Positions 36,456-49,400 of a stretch of 64,000 bases of DNA are shown piece by piece. Numbering within the stretch: the first letter of the stretch is position 1; every line of letters begins with the position of its first letter. The notes under the pieces are model-generated. The model was not told where the DNA came from and searched no databases. It was given only the letters and a program-made list of their open reading frames with translations. A program made the position numbers and the translations under genes. Source of the DNA: Nymphaea colorata (Eukaryota > Streptophyta > Magnoliopsida > Nymphaeales > Nymphaeaceae); the NCBI RefSeq assembly GCF_008831285.2, contig NC_045149.1, forward strand, positions 12,156,629 through 12,220,628. The letters run 5' to 3'.

Positions 36456-38282
36456 GATGTATTAATTTATACAATATTCTTTCACAACTATAATTTCAGT
36501 ATGACAACGTATGCAGAAATGAGAACTGAAAATGAAGACTAAAGTAAAGAAAGAGAGAGGGCAATGTAGGCCAATAGTATGAAACATTTATGTGAAAATA
36601 ATGACATAAAAGTCTCTTAACTAGTATAGCTATTCAACTTGAAATTGATAACATATGATTTTGTCACTACCACTTTCTTTTATCTACCAAATCAACATGT
36701 TGGCAATATAGTCATCAATATTAGTTTGTAATTCTTGCCTTGTATAACAAGATTGTCAGACAATTGAAAAAAAAAAAAACTATATTTATTTTTTGAATGT
36801 ATGACAACATAAAAAACTTTTTCTTCATTTATTTGCCAGCCACACAAGCTGTCATGATTTTGTAAGTCAGACAAGCCAAACATTGGATAGCCCTTGATAG
36901 GGCAAAAAAGGGAATGGCAAAAATACATTAATTTAGAACTATTTTAACAACATATGTCAAGCAACTCTAATGGCATCATTATCAACTTTGCTAATTAAAC
37001 AAGCTTAAAATATAAAAAAGTGAAAAGCAACTTGAACCTATTATCTACCATGTAAAAAAGTGACAAGCCACAAGAGAAAACCCGATGGCCATAATGACAA
37101 AGATGAGCGACTGCAGAAAAAATATAAGCATGAACATCTTTCACATATAATATGCTATCAGGCACACAGACCCATAAAATACCAAAGAAAATGTCAGTTG
37201 ACAATGCTTCTTAATCATAAACACACACTTGAATAAAGAGGGCAAAAATAAAAACCCAGTTTGAGAAGCAAGGAGGGAAAAAGGGCACAACTTATTATGG
37301 TTGTTCTCACTCATTAGAATGTCAGTTCATTAGCACCAGCCTCTCATTAAAACTAAAAAGGGGCAATCAGTTTCGTAGGACATAATGCCAAACAAGTGGT
37401 CAGATTTACAAGCAGTGATAGAAAAAAAGTTTGTAGTGCCCTGATGTATCTCTAGCAAGATATTATGCGTACTGAGTGCCTAGGAAGAATTGTTGCAAAT
37501 CGACTGTATAGTGAAAACCAATAATCACTTCCATCTTAACAATATTTGAGAACACAAATGGAAACAACATGAATAGAAGCAAATGACATGAACATTGACA
37601 ATAAACATATGATTGCAAAGGTTGAGCAGTTAGGGTGTTACCTTTGTTGTAGGTGAAGATTATCAACATAAGGGCAATTGACGATCCTCTAACCACCCTA
37701 TAAGAACAAATAATGCGATGACAAAGATATAGAGGGCCTAGGAAGAAAGTTCAGTCATAGTTGGTTAGGGTTTTACCAATGCCAATCAATATTAGGATCC
37801 TCTGGTCTCACGAACAACATGCTTCTTAGATGTACCTACATACGAAGAAAAATGGATGATGAGGGGAGGAGAAGTTATAGAGGTAAAGAAAACATGAAAA
37901 ATGGACGATGAGGGGAGAATGAGTGAAAAAGAGAAGGCACAATGGTGCTTCGTGGTGTGCACTAACATACAGAGGGAGAGGGACAATGACTGAATAAATA
38001 TGGTGAGAGAGAGAAATGGTCATAGAATGCACATCTGCTGCGCCGTGCACTTTTGTGAGAATGAAGAAGATAGACGAGGAGAAAGAGGAAGCCCTACAAG
38101 CAAAAATAAAATCCATGAAAAAAAGTCAAACCCCCAGGGTCTAAGTTTTTTTCATAGTAAAATCACCCTGATCCATCAAAAAACGCATGGGAATTTTCCA
38201 TGTGTTTGATTACACATGGAATCGACATAAAAAAATGACAAATTTCATATGATGCACAGTAAAATCCATGTGCATCAAATGG
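36456..38282. other. Non-coding, probably transposon flank
   Basis: AT-rich without recognisable coding sequence. 38150-38280 contains repeated ACATGGAA/CATGTG words. No terminal repeat of the Harbinger element was identified. Confidence 0.35.
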
Positions 38283-38757
38283 GGTGGGCAACTAGGTAGT
38301 TGAGTACCCGGCACGTGACAGGTCAAGCTTGGGTTAGTTATTTGACACTTGGGCCGACCTGATTTTAAAAATTAACCAGGCTGGGTTGGCTCGAGTAAGG
38401 TATTGGGTGCCCAACTCAACACACACACACACACACACACAACATATGACACTAACAATTGTCTTACTTAGAAACTTTTGGTGCATCTCTGATGACTCCC
38501 TTAGAAACTCTTCATGTGTTGCTAATGACACTCTTATAAACTATTCATGTGCCACCAATGACTCCCTTAGCAACTCTTGGCATGCTAGGGTTTTTGAGAT
38601 AATAAAATATGAAATATTAAAGGTTTCAAATATAGGTGGACATCGAACCGGATACCCGATGGGTACAAAGTTGTCAATCGGGCTGCTAACAAAGACTTTG
38701 GGCCAGCCCTAGCCTGACTTTGTGGAGCCTTGGGCCGGCCTAATGTCCAGCCTTATA
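38283..38757. mobile_element. Fragments of GGGCC-rich hAT-like MITEs
   Basis: GGGGTGGGCAACTAGG at 38283 and TAGGTGGACATCG...CCGGCCTAATGTCCAGCCTTA (38631-38754) resemble termini of family 2. No 8-bp duplication could be matched, and a CA microsatellite (about 38418-38442) lies between. The assignment is tentative. Confidence 0.3.
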
Positions 38758-41453
38758 CATAGTGAAAAATTTTCAGTGAATGCAATGAAGACACTTCTGT
38801 AAGTAACTTAGGTGAGTTGTCCTTGTGTTTGCTCATGTATAATGTTGATATTTGAGGTTGTTTGTTTAAGAAGAGTAAAGGAGATGATGGAGCATCTTTA
38901 GTCAAATAAAACAAAGAAAATTCTTCCAAAACGAGAACCAGTCAAGAAACCAGAAAAGTTGAAAGATATATATGGCATTGTTGATGAGAACAATAGTTTC
39001 ATGTTTGACAATATTACAAAAAGAACTATTGTGTTTGGTAAGCACTATCAGTCACGTTTGGATATGATGGGTCCGTTTTTGGCGACTGAGTCATCCCCAT
39101 CATCTCAAGCTAAGGAAAACCAACTATGGTCTGCAGTTTCAGAGTCCCCAACCAATGAGGTGGATGGTGTAGTGATCATAAACGATGAAATATTTTCGGA
39201 ACTATCATTGTTCAAGTTAACCAAACAAAAGGATGTCTACCACAAATCTGATTGATGAGACTGAGAAGTGGTCTCTAAGAAACCTTGTTGATGAAGCTCA
39301 ATAACAATTAGAGGAGTAGAGGTGCATGTTAAATCTTGTTGATATGGATCAAAAGCAGGTAGATAAGAAAAGGGCTCCATGTTACTGGTAGTTATTAATT
39401 CACTACTGCACTCTCTGCAAAAGAATCAAAACCCACCGATGATAGCTAGCAAGTTTCATGCCACCAACCAATGGTGGCACATTTGAAAAATGTTGTAGAT
39501 GATAGACATCTAGAAGAGTAGAGATGCTTTGTATCAGCAACAAGTAGGAAGTTGTCATCCTCTAAGCAAGACATACAACCAGATGCTAAGATGCAGCCAG
39601 AAGAGGTGACATTTTGCCATCATCCATGGCCGAAGAATGTTTGTCATCAGAAGAAGTCATCTATTTTTCGATAGTAGAAGATTTACCACTAGTGAGCGAA
39701 GGTCAATGTTTTCGGTGAAATCTCTGCAATAAGCACATGTAAAATGTTCAATAATGAGTTGAGTTGCTCCATCTTTTTTTTTCTAACCATTTAATGTTTA
39801 GTGACATTTTTAGCTATATATGCACAAATCACGTAAATCATATAAGACCTTGAAGCAGTTGGCAATTATGCATAAGATGTGGTTGTATTGCCTCATGTAT
39901 ACAACTAAATATGTAGGGAGCAAAGCAACAAAAGTTTTAGGTGGTCTCTAGCCAATTGTGCAAGTAAATTGCCATATACACTAATTTGTTTTAAATCTAA
40001 TATATGTGTTACTTCTTAAATTGTCATGTGTGGTGCAGGTTTGAATGTGGGAATACGTCACCGCTCCTCTATTGATGTAGATGCATGCCATTGGTGAGAG
40101 AAAGAAAACAACAACGCAAAACGTGGCCTAATGAGGGGGGTTTTTCCGTAGATTGCAAGTTTATGAAGTACATTTGTTTTTCGCGAGTTATTTATTTGTT
40201 TTATAGTCATATCACTATCAGATTTTTAAATCAAGTTATTTAGTTGTCCTATCGTCATCAAATATGTTGATCATGATGTTTTTCCCATGTATGTCATGAA
40301 GACTCAAAACCATTTTACGAGCCCTTTTCAAAAGTCTCCAGCTTCCAAACTTTTCTCATCCACTTTTCATATTAAGAAATGTCAGCAATTGTCTTCTTCA
40401 TACCTCCCAACAAAATCCACACTTCAACTCTAACAAAAACCTTGCATGGATTTAGGAATCAGGATAATAGGAATTGGAAGCATGGATCGAAAAAAAAAAA
40501 ACTCTTCAGTTGCCTTTGATAAAGGCATTGGAGACGACCCAACCTTGTATTGACAGGTGGGTACATCTTCAAATTTGAAAAATGGAGGCAGGTTTCAAAT
40601 TCATTTTACACAATCACAAAATTCTTCCCCTCCAATGAGTGATACGTACCCATTTGAGATTCATCTCTTGTGAATAATCAAGATAATTATTTTTCAAAAC
40701 CAAAACAAGTTTTAGATGCAAACACTTAGGTCCCACCTCTTTTTTTCTCTTCTCTTCATCTGGTAATTCATCTTCACTCTCCCTTTAACGCTTGTTTGGA
40801 TGGAGGGAAAGGGAAGAAAAGGGAGGAATGGAAAGGAAAGGAAAGGGAGGGAAAGAGAATGGAAAAGGAATGGAATGAAAATGAAAGGAAAGAAAAGGAA
40901 AGATGTGATTATAATGCATGTTTGGATAGAAAGGAAGGAAATGCTCAAATCATGTTTGTTTGTACTACATAAAGGAAAGGAAATGATAGAATTTATAATA
41001 CTTTACAATAATGCCCTTAACATTCAAACTCTTTCCTCTAGTGATATGGAGATCCACTCTAGTTGCTCAAGCTCACTGATCGCAGCCGCTAGCCTCTTTT
41101 CGAGCTCTCCTATCATGGCGGCCTGCAGTCGGTTTTGGGAGTGTCGATCAAGGTGGACTCTTTGAAGTCGAAGAGACCTAACCTATCTATCGATTTTCTG
41201 ACCAAGATCCTCATCATTCAAATAAAAATATTTTTAATTTGATTTCCTGATTAAATAAAAGAGAAACTACACTTACACTCTACATTTCATTCTATAGTAA
41301 TAAATATAATAAAAATTTAGATCAATCAAACAAAATATAGGTAAACATAATTTCATTCTATGGTAATTACGTTTTTAGTGCTTTTCTTGGAATTCCTCTA
41401 TGCTATTTAAAAATTCTCACATTGTTGCTAACTGACAAGTTAAATGCCTCTAT
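38758..41453. other. Intergenic, one unrecognised open frame
   Basis: A 98-codon open frame on the plus strand (38959-39255, MKDIYGIVDENNS) has ordinary composition but no recognised motif; the frame appears to be open upstream (about 38893) and may be a decayed transposon or host fragment. 40790-40985 is a purine-rich tract with two GTTTGGAT words. Otherwise nothing. Confidence 0.3.
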
Positions 41454-41508
41454 GAGTATTAGGACTTGGATTTCCCCATCAGGCTGGGAAATCCAAGTCC
41501 TAATACTC
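41454..41508. repeat. Perfect 23-bp inverted repeat (hairpin)
   Basis: Arms 41454-41476 (GAGTATTAGGACTTGG...) and 41486-41508 are exactly complementary, with a 9-nt loop CATCAGGCT. Pairing extends outward through about four more pairs past one mismatch. It could be a young foldback element, a small-RNA precursor or a replication-error product. No terminator or gene is adjacent. Confidence 0.9.
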
Positions 41509-43544
41509 AGAGATCTCATGAGAACCATTGTTGTTTATTACCAAGATATACTGTTTATAGCAAAACACAGAACCTTCACCCAAATTCATATCTGTTGTTA
41601 GTATCATTATAATTGATGATCAAGGTTCCAATGGATTGGGGGAAGTCTTCCTCCTTTATATCATATGCCAGTCAAAACTTCTGAGAATGAAATGGAAAAG
41701 TGATAGAGTAGGAGGAGGAGGAACAAAAGCAATAGCAGCAAAAAAGAGGAGAAAAAAATGGCCAGCAAAGAGAAGGGGAAGGGGGACAACGACACAGATG
41801 TATTATTGTGATGCCTCTAAAGTCTTTGGTGGGGATGAGGGGGGACTGCGACACAGATGACTCGCCACCCATTGTGCTTTATATTCTTTTTGTTGAGGAA
41901 CGCCTAAATGGTCTTCTGTCTAGTTCTTGGTAGAATCCATACAAGAAATATTGGTGTAAAAACCTTCTGAAGGCGTTGTTTGCATTCCAAAATTTTCATT
42001 GGTTTTGAAGTGCTCTAAAAAAATGAGGTTTTATTTTGAAATAGGAAAGAAATGGACTCGTCCATCAGTACGAGGATTGACCGTTCCCGGCGCCTTTACC
42101 GGGGGTAATCAATCCAAGGGCTATGTTTATTATTGATGCATTTCGTTTTAACTTGAACATATCTTTGATTCTATATGCGGTGTAGAAAAATATTGAAAGT
42201 TTGATGTTTCAAACTTTTAAAAAGGTTCTTGAAGAGTTGCTTGAGAATGTGAAATGTTTTGGGAAAACTAGAAAGAAATCCTTGTGAATATCATTAGAAA
42301 TCTTGAAAAGTCATTTTGAAATAATTTTAGTGTTCTCTTAAGACATTAAGTAGGTTTGAGATTTTGTTCTAATTCGGTTACCACCTAGTTAGAGCTTCAT
42401 CTCATCTTGCTTAAGTTCTTTTAGATATGTGCTTGTGATCATATGTGACATTAAGTGAGTGAAAATGAATGGATGCATTGATCCTATATGATTGAAAGGG
42501 AAAAACATTTATTCATACCATAACATTCATCTAGATGCATTTCTACCATAACATACATCTAAGATTTTTGTTTTTGTAAATATTATATATATGAATGATA
42601 AGTTTTTGAAAATGGATTGGGGTTGTAGACCATCAAGTATGAATCCAATATTAGGTCATTACTTGGTTTGTGGCATTGATGAAGTCAACAAATGAAGAAT
42701 TAAAATCTTAAATGGTAAGATATTGAAAGAACGGAAAAGATGAAGGACTACATCCCAAGAGGGATATAGAGAAAGAAAAAATCTTGAAAATCATAAAATC
42801 ACATGTTTTGAAAAGAAAGATATGTATTTGTATGCATATATGAAAGCTTATGAAAATGATGTTTATATCAAGTAGAGAAGAGAATATCATTTTAGAAAGA
42901 GAAAGAGAGATTTTAAAATGGAATACACGTACATATATATATTTATATATACATATACGAGAGTTTATAAAAGTATGTTAAATCATAGAAAGAGAAACAA
43001 CAAATAAAGATATTCATGTGCATGCATACGTATATAACATGTATATACACATATATTTTCATAAATATGAAAATCAAGGAATGATTTGAAAATAGCTGAC
43101 TTTAAATTTTGTCATACGCTGAAAGGGAGCTTGGACTCATGCAAGAGCCTAAGCTAAGTCTCCAAGGCCGCATTATAGAGATTTCTTTTGAAAATGTTTT
43201 GGAAAATATGATTTATATAAAAACATATAATATTTATGGTTTGGTTACAAGGGAATATGTTTCTTCCACCGTTGGGTATGGAAGAAAATCTAGCAATACA
43301 TCGAGGCACTTTTTAGGGTTTCTAATGGGGTGATTAGGAAAAAAACTAGCGTAAAATGACATGCAAATGTATTTTAACATGTACATTTTCGTGATGGTTT
43401 CCCCAGGTTGGACAAGCCTCAACCTCAAAAATTAATATGAAAATAAAGAGCTCCAAGCCATACTCTTATTCTCACCGTTCATTGGCATCTAAATAGAAGA
43501 TTATAATATCATGCATGAATAATATATCGACAACATTCAAGGAA
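41509..43544. other. Intergenic, nothing recognised
   Basis: AT-rich, with several ATATAT/ACATAT patches (42920-43070). No gene. It may belong to the untranslated or LTR part of a large retroelement together with the repeats that follow, but no polymerase motif supports this. Confidence 0.35.
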
Positions 43545-43692
43545 GGAAAAAGAGAGAGGGAGAGCATGACGGAAAGGGAAGAGAGAGAGAGCACGATAGA
43601 GAGGGAAAGACATAGAGAGAGAGAGAGAAACGTAAAGAGAGAGAAAGGTTGAGAGAGAAAGATATAGAGAGAAATAGAGAGAGATAGAGTGA
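43545..43692. repeat. Purine-rich (GA)n-like tract
   Basis: An irregular GAGAGA/GGGAAA tract about 150 bp long. The antisense Ser/Leu frames are low-complexity artefacts. Confidence 0.85.
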
Positions 43693-43718
43693 AAAACTAT
43701 GAAATGATATTCCTTCCC

Positions 43719-44215
43719 ATTTTCCATGCTCTCGGTGCACTTGAGCATAACCTCTTGTCTCTATAATAGAGATTGAGTGTCATCTCATTTGGCCATGAAG
43801 AGATGAAGAATAGAAGGAGAAAATGAAATGAGAAAGACAACAAAAATATATTCAAGAAATAGAAATAGCAATAACAATGAAGAAAAATAACAACATCAAG
43901 AATATTTGAAAGAGTATCATAAAATAAAATATCATCTCATCCTTTCATGCTGTCGGTGCACTCGAGCATAGTCTCTTGTCCCTATAATAGAGATTGAATA
44001 CTATCTCCTTTAGCTATGGGGAGATGAAGAAGAGAGAAAAGAAAAGGAAAATGCTACATTCAATAAGAGAAAAAAAATGAGCTAATCATAAAATGAATGA
44101 TCATATCATTTTCCATGCTCTTGGTGCACTTGAGCATAGTCTCTTGACTCTAAAATAGAGTTGAGAGCTATCTCTTTTGGCCATGAGGAGAGGAAGAAGA
44201 GAAGAAAAAAAAAGA
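43719..44215. repeat. Three spaced ~100-bp direct repeats
   Basis: A unit containing CATGCTCTCGGTGCACT, GAGCATA, CTCTTGTC, AATAGAG and TATCTC..GG..ATGA..AGA begins near 43720, 43940 and 44110. Copies differ at scattered positions and are separated by purine-rich spacers of 70-120 bp. Probably an old tandem array. Confidence 0.75.
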
Positions 44216-44664
44216 GAGTGATGATGATTACATACCTCTAAATGAGAAAATGACTTAGAGAAAATAAATAATCATCCTTGAAATAAACTCGAACTCACCT
44301 TGAATGAAGCTCCGAGATGATGAAGATGAGTCCTCCAAGGGGTCTTTGGTGTTCTCTTGAAGAGTTGTAGCTAGCTCCAAGTTGGAGAGAAATGGAAAGA
44401 GGAAGATAGAGAAAGAGAGCTCAAGAGAAACCCTAAGTCTTCAAGTGAGAATACTCTAGGGTTTCTCCCAAGAGCCACTCTTGCCCAAGAGGAGGGGAAG
44501 TGAAGAGTATTTATAGAGGATTTTGGAGCCAAAACCCTGAATTTGAATTTTTTTGAATTTCACCTCATTTTCATCTGAATTTTCACATAATTTTGAATTA
44601 TTTTGAAAAAGAAATGGTTTGAAAATGGTATGATTGGCCATTAGGCTTATAATTTTTTTTTTTC

Positions 44665-44955
44665 AAAATGAGTTGGTCATTTGTCCACCCAAAAAGATTA
44701 AAATCGCAATGGAGTTTTTTTGTCAAAAAGAGGGACAAATGGGTCTTGCTCACCAAAAAAGACTAAAATTACATTCTAAAAGGAGGTTTTTTGTCAAAAG
44801 GATGAACAAATGTGTCTTGCCCACCAAACGACTAAAATCGCCCTCTAAAAGAAGGTTTTTTGTTAAAATGAGGGGCAAATTAGTTTTGTCCACCAAAAAG
44901 ACTAAAATCACTCTCTAAAAGGAATTTTTTTGTCAAAAGGAGGAGCAAATGAGTC
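44665..44955. repeat. ~69-bp tandem repeat, about four copies
   Basis: GACTAAAAT recurs at 44761, 44830 and 44900, with a diverged copy at 44696. Each unit carries a variant of TTTTTTGTCAAAA, a GGGACAAAT-like word and CCACCAAA. A frame stays open through the array (44634-44918), producing repeated Lys/Arg-rich segments; I regard it as a by-product. Confidence 0.85.
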
Positions 44956-45950
44956 TGAAATGCTTGATTTGGATTTGAACTTAGGCTTTGGATCTAATTT
45001 GTGATCCGAAATTGACATTTTGTGTTTTGATAAAAGTGTATAGTCTTTTGAAAAAATTTGGGGTGATTATAGGCGTCAACTATAATATGTAGGAAAACGC
45101 CAGTTTCTAATTGTAAGTAACTAAGGATGCCATTAGATTTTGAGCTACACATTTTTCTAGTTAAAAGCATGTAACCTTTTTATTTTTTTTATTTGTCATG
45201 CTACAATCAAACATCTGACCTGTTGCACTCGTAGTGGATTGGCTAAAATGTATTGATTCATCTGCTTCATTGGGGTCTGCTCAATGAAGCATACCAACTA
45301 GTTTGACCTGATCAAATTAAAAAGAACAAGCTAATCCACTCTTCTACTCAACAAGATTGCAAATAAATTATTGTAGAAAGCTTCTCCATCACATGTATCT
45401 GCTAAAATAATGAGAAACATACCAACAAAAAGCATGAGAACAACTCAATTCAACTCGCAATTTGCCATAATAGTCAAAGAAGAAAAGAAAGAAATTAATA
45501 ATAAGAAAGCAACACAAATTCAGCATAAATAGATTTTCATTTGGCAAGATTATACTGGCACTGGAATTTCTCATCAGTTTCAAAATAACAAAAATCAAAC
45601 AGGATACAGACGATGAATATGATGATCGCTAAAGGTAGCAAATTACAAAAAAATTTGGAAGTTCAGAATGAAAAATCCATAAAAGTATTAATCAACCTAT
45701 CAGTAACTCACGAAGGAAAAAGGAAGAAAAGAGTTCATGCGACGAAGTGGGCTGCAATTTAAAATAATTTTACATAGAAAACAAAAAAAAAATGTCAACA
45801 GACATGGCAACGAAAAGTGCACCTTTCTGTGTTTCAAGAACGAGCGGGACCAGTCAAGTGACTGAGGAAACCAGAGCAACCCTGATATGATTTATATGGT
45901 AGCAAGTCTCGTGCTCTTTCATAAAGACAAAGTCGGGTGGGTGGAAAGGG
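44956..45950. other. Upstream region of the tetraspanin gene
   Basis: No gene. AT-rich DNA leading to the putative promoter. Confidence 0.4.
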
Positions 45951-45958
45951 TATAAATA
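45951..45958 (+). promoter_or_regulatory. Candidate TATA box of tetraspanin gene
   Basis: TATAAATA preceded by a G-rich stretch and followed after about 40 bp by a long pyrimidine patch (TTCCTTTTCCTCCC), the arrangement of many plant core promoters. It lies 467 bp upstream of the ATG, implying a 5' UTR of about 430 nt or an unseen 5' UTR intron. Confidence 0.45.
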
Positions 45959-46417
45959 GCAGAAAGGAGTAGACGTTTCGTGTTTATTCCTTTTCCTCCC
46001 TTTGTCTCACCCTCTCCTCTTTCTCATCCTCAACTTTGGACCACATTGGGTAACAAAAATGACTATGTTTTACTTTTTACATCTTCTCTTAGCTAGAAGT
46101 TGTCATCGGTCATATGTAAAACGACGCCGGCTTAATCTTAAGAACTCGTAAGAGTACCTTCATGCGGGGCTTTCATAGTGATCAGATTCGTGGGTTTTCA
46201 GTCTTTCTGCAGGTCTTCCACAAAAAGATGAAAAGTAGTTTTTTAGTGGGCTCAGCTTAGCTGACTCAAGCACGTGTACTGCCAGCCCCCCCCCCCCCCA
46301 TAAAAGCGTGCACAAGCAGTCATGAACCACAAGCACTCCTGAACCAACTGATTGCATCAGTCTCAGGAGCGCTATCTCTCTCTCTCCCCCTGAATAATTA
46401 CAGTCGCAAGAGGAACA

Positions 46418-49400
46418 ATGAGTGCAGGAATGAGCACTTTCATGATCAAATGGATCAACCTCCTGTCCACGGTACTCCGAATACTCCCTCTTTGCTCTTG
46501 CCTGCTTCTGTAACTTACACTCTTTTGTTCACTGGTTCTCGTTATTTTCTTTCTTCTTTGCAATGTGTTGCGTAATTTTTTCCCGAGGTCCTGCTGTTCA
46601 CTTCTTCCTGGGTGAGAAGTTGTCTGCAGTTGGTGTCATGGGTTATGGCGTTTGGATGAGTAGTCAGCATGATGACTGCCGAAGGTTCCTCGCTCTCCCT
46701 GTTTTGGCCCTTGGGGCGGTTGTCCTCGTGATGTGAGCTTACCATTAATCTCTCTTACTTTTGATGTCTTGATGTTGCTTTTATGTCCTCTCACTCTCTA
46801 TAAGCATTGTTATTGCTGCCTCTCTCTGTCTCTCTTGATCAGATCCCTCTTTGGGTTTGTGGGTGCTCTCAAGAACGTTGCAATACTGCTATGGCTGGTA
46901 TCCTTCATCTATGTACTGGCTCTTAGTTTTTATTTTGTGCAAAATCATGAATGATGAGCTTTTTACTTTTTAGAAGGATGGTCATAGTGTTGTGTGTCGA
47001 GTCCTTGACAGCCCTTATGCAGTATCTGCTAATGCTCTGCTTGATTCTACTGGCAATCCTGGTCGTCACAGTGCTCGCGTAAGTTCTTTTGATTCAAACG
47101 CTTGTCGATTCTTCTCTTTTCTGTTTTTCACCGTGTGGTAAACCTGGACCCTTTATGATGATATACGAAATTTGAACCTTTTTTCATTTGCATTTTCTTC
47201 TCTGTTTGAGAATACTATATTTCAGCATTATATTTCGTTCTCCTTTATGATCCCCCCAAAAAGCAAAAGCCTATACTGATTAACTGATGTGACTGCAGCT
47301 GGTATTTGACGTTCTTTTGTTTGCTATTTGTAGTTTCTCATACACCGCAGGCTTTGCACCAAATGCGATGTAGTTTTTCTGTAGGTTTATCTGCCCTCCC
47401 CTTATTCATTAGCTTCTGAACGAATACCATAAGGTTTCCTCGTCTGAAAAGCATCTACATTCATTCACACAAGTGACAAATCCACAAATTTGTAGTACCT
47501 GGACTCTGTACAGGTATAATTTTACCCCATGTATATTACTAGTCCAATACTTAGGTTTCACTAAGAAATCAATCAATGTGATGCCATAGAGCGTTCATGT
47601 TTCATTTTAACAATCGGCTAAGCTGCTCAAATTCATAATGGTTGAATAATTAAGAGGGGGGAATAATCCCTTGTTGTGGCCTTGTTCATCTTAAAAAAGG
47701 TCCTATTATAGCTGATAGTTTTTTAAGTAAAATTAAGATGTTTGAAGAGGCAGAGGACTATCTTGCTTATCATATGTTCCCAAACTGGGCATTATTATCT
47801 CAAGCAACAGTAAATTTGACAATTGAAAGAAAAAGCTGTTACCATATTTGTGAAGCTGTTTCATTTTGTTCGGGTCAACTTTGAGGTGTATCTGAAAGAT
47901 GTTTTGGAATTATCTTACAAGATTCTTGAGATGCCCATTCAAAATAATATCTGAAAAGAAAAGAATTGCATCTGTTTTGGCAACATAATGTATTTGTGTG
48001 GTCAAAGGAATGATGTGTTTCTTGTGCTGGAGCTTTAGCACTTTCATGCTCATGTCCACAATGTGGATGAAGCACCGATGAGTGGGCATCTCTACAGTAA
48101 CATTGTACCACTGGCAAAGAGGTTGGGGGGGTGGGGGGTGGGGGGTGGGGGGGGGGGGGGGGGGGGATGGGGGCGGGGTGGAGGGAGGCAGCGGTAGGGG
48201 GAGAGAGAGGGATTAACTAGAACAACAAAAATGGTGAGCTTGTAGATTTACAGTTTTTGCTTCAAGGGGCCTTGATCATTCAATCAAACTCCTCACATAG
48301 TGGTCTTGGGCATAAACAGTTGTATGTACCTCTTGGTTTCTCTTGTTGCTCAGCTTGACAGTTAATGAAGGTGTAGTGAGACTCAATTTCTATTAACTAA
48401 ATATAAGTCCTTTAAAAGTTATCATAAAGGATGAGCAGGCCCTCTCATCTGTTATGACAACTATGGACATGGCTTATGGAATCACAGAAATTAGGGCAAA
48501 CAGGTATAGGAAATCAAGAGGTAGGAAATAGATCAGACATAAATCAGAGGAATAAATATGGATGCAGAAAAGAAGGAAGGAAACAAAAAATGAAGTATTC
48601 AAAGAAACAATGTTATCCATATTGTACGATACAGACCCATATTGTACAATACCACTTGTATGAGTGAAGAAAACCCATACGATACGGGCCCAATACACGA
48701 TACGCTGGCGTATCGTGCCTGTATCGGATGTATTGTACGATGTGGGCAAGTGTATCGTACGTATGGTATGATGCACCCTAAAATTCTAAAAAGGGGCCCA
48801 AGGCCCCCTTTTGCATCGTTCTTTTAAAACCGGAATCCTCTCTTTCTCTCTCTAAAACTTCTGTAAAAGCTGTGAGAGGGAGAGATTTTGCTGGTTTTTC
48901 CTAAAAATACTCATTTGATGATGAAACCATTGATTTGGGCCTAAAGATTTGCTCATGGGAATGGGGGAAGTTTGCTTCTTGCTTGAAAGAGAGCTTTCAT
49001 CATTTTAGGGCTACTAACACGAAGAGGTATGAAATTTCTCATTACCATCTGCCATGCTTGATGAGGATGATTTTGATTTTTTTAATAACCTTGAAGGGCT
49101 AGAAAAGTTTGTTGAAGGAGAGCCATGGAATGTGGATATTGATATTCCATTTGAAGGCATTGGAGCAATTCCAGAAGACAATGATATAAGGAAGATGAAG
49201 ATGAAAATAAAGATGAAGATGAAGATGTTGAAGATGATGATTAGATTAACACATTGATTGATGATAATCATGTGAATTTGTAATGACTGATGGTTAATTG
49301 ATTATAACTTATATGTGATGATTTTTTTTAATGAAATGCATTTTTCTTGATTTTTCTGACTTGTAGCTATTTTTTCCAATGTTGTAAAAAGCGTATCGTA

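Noticed and set aside
38959-39255. 98-codon open frame MKDIYGIVDENNS...
   Set aside because: Composition is ordinary but there is no known motif and no intact flanking coding sequence; kept only as a note in the intergenic entry.
43509-43748. Ser/Leu repeat open frames
   Set aside because: They are low-complexity translations of a purine-rich tract.
43719-44215. CRISPR-like spaced repeats
   Set aside because: Units are about 100 bp, diverged, only three in number, and the genome is a plant; this is a decayed tandem repeat.
46542-46745. Minus-strand open frame over tetraspanin exon 2
   Set aside because: It is antisense to a clearly supported exon with matching splice phases.
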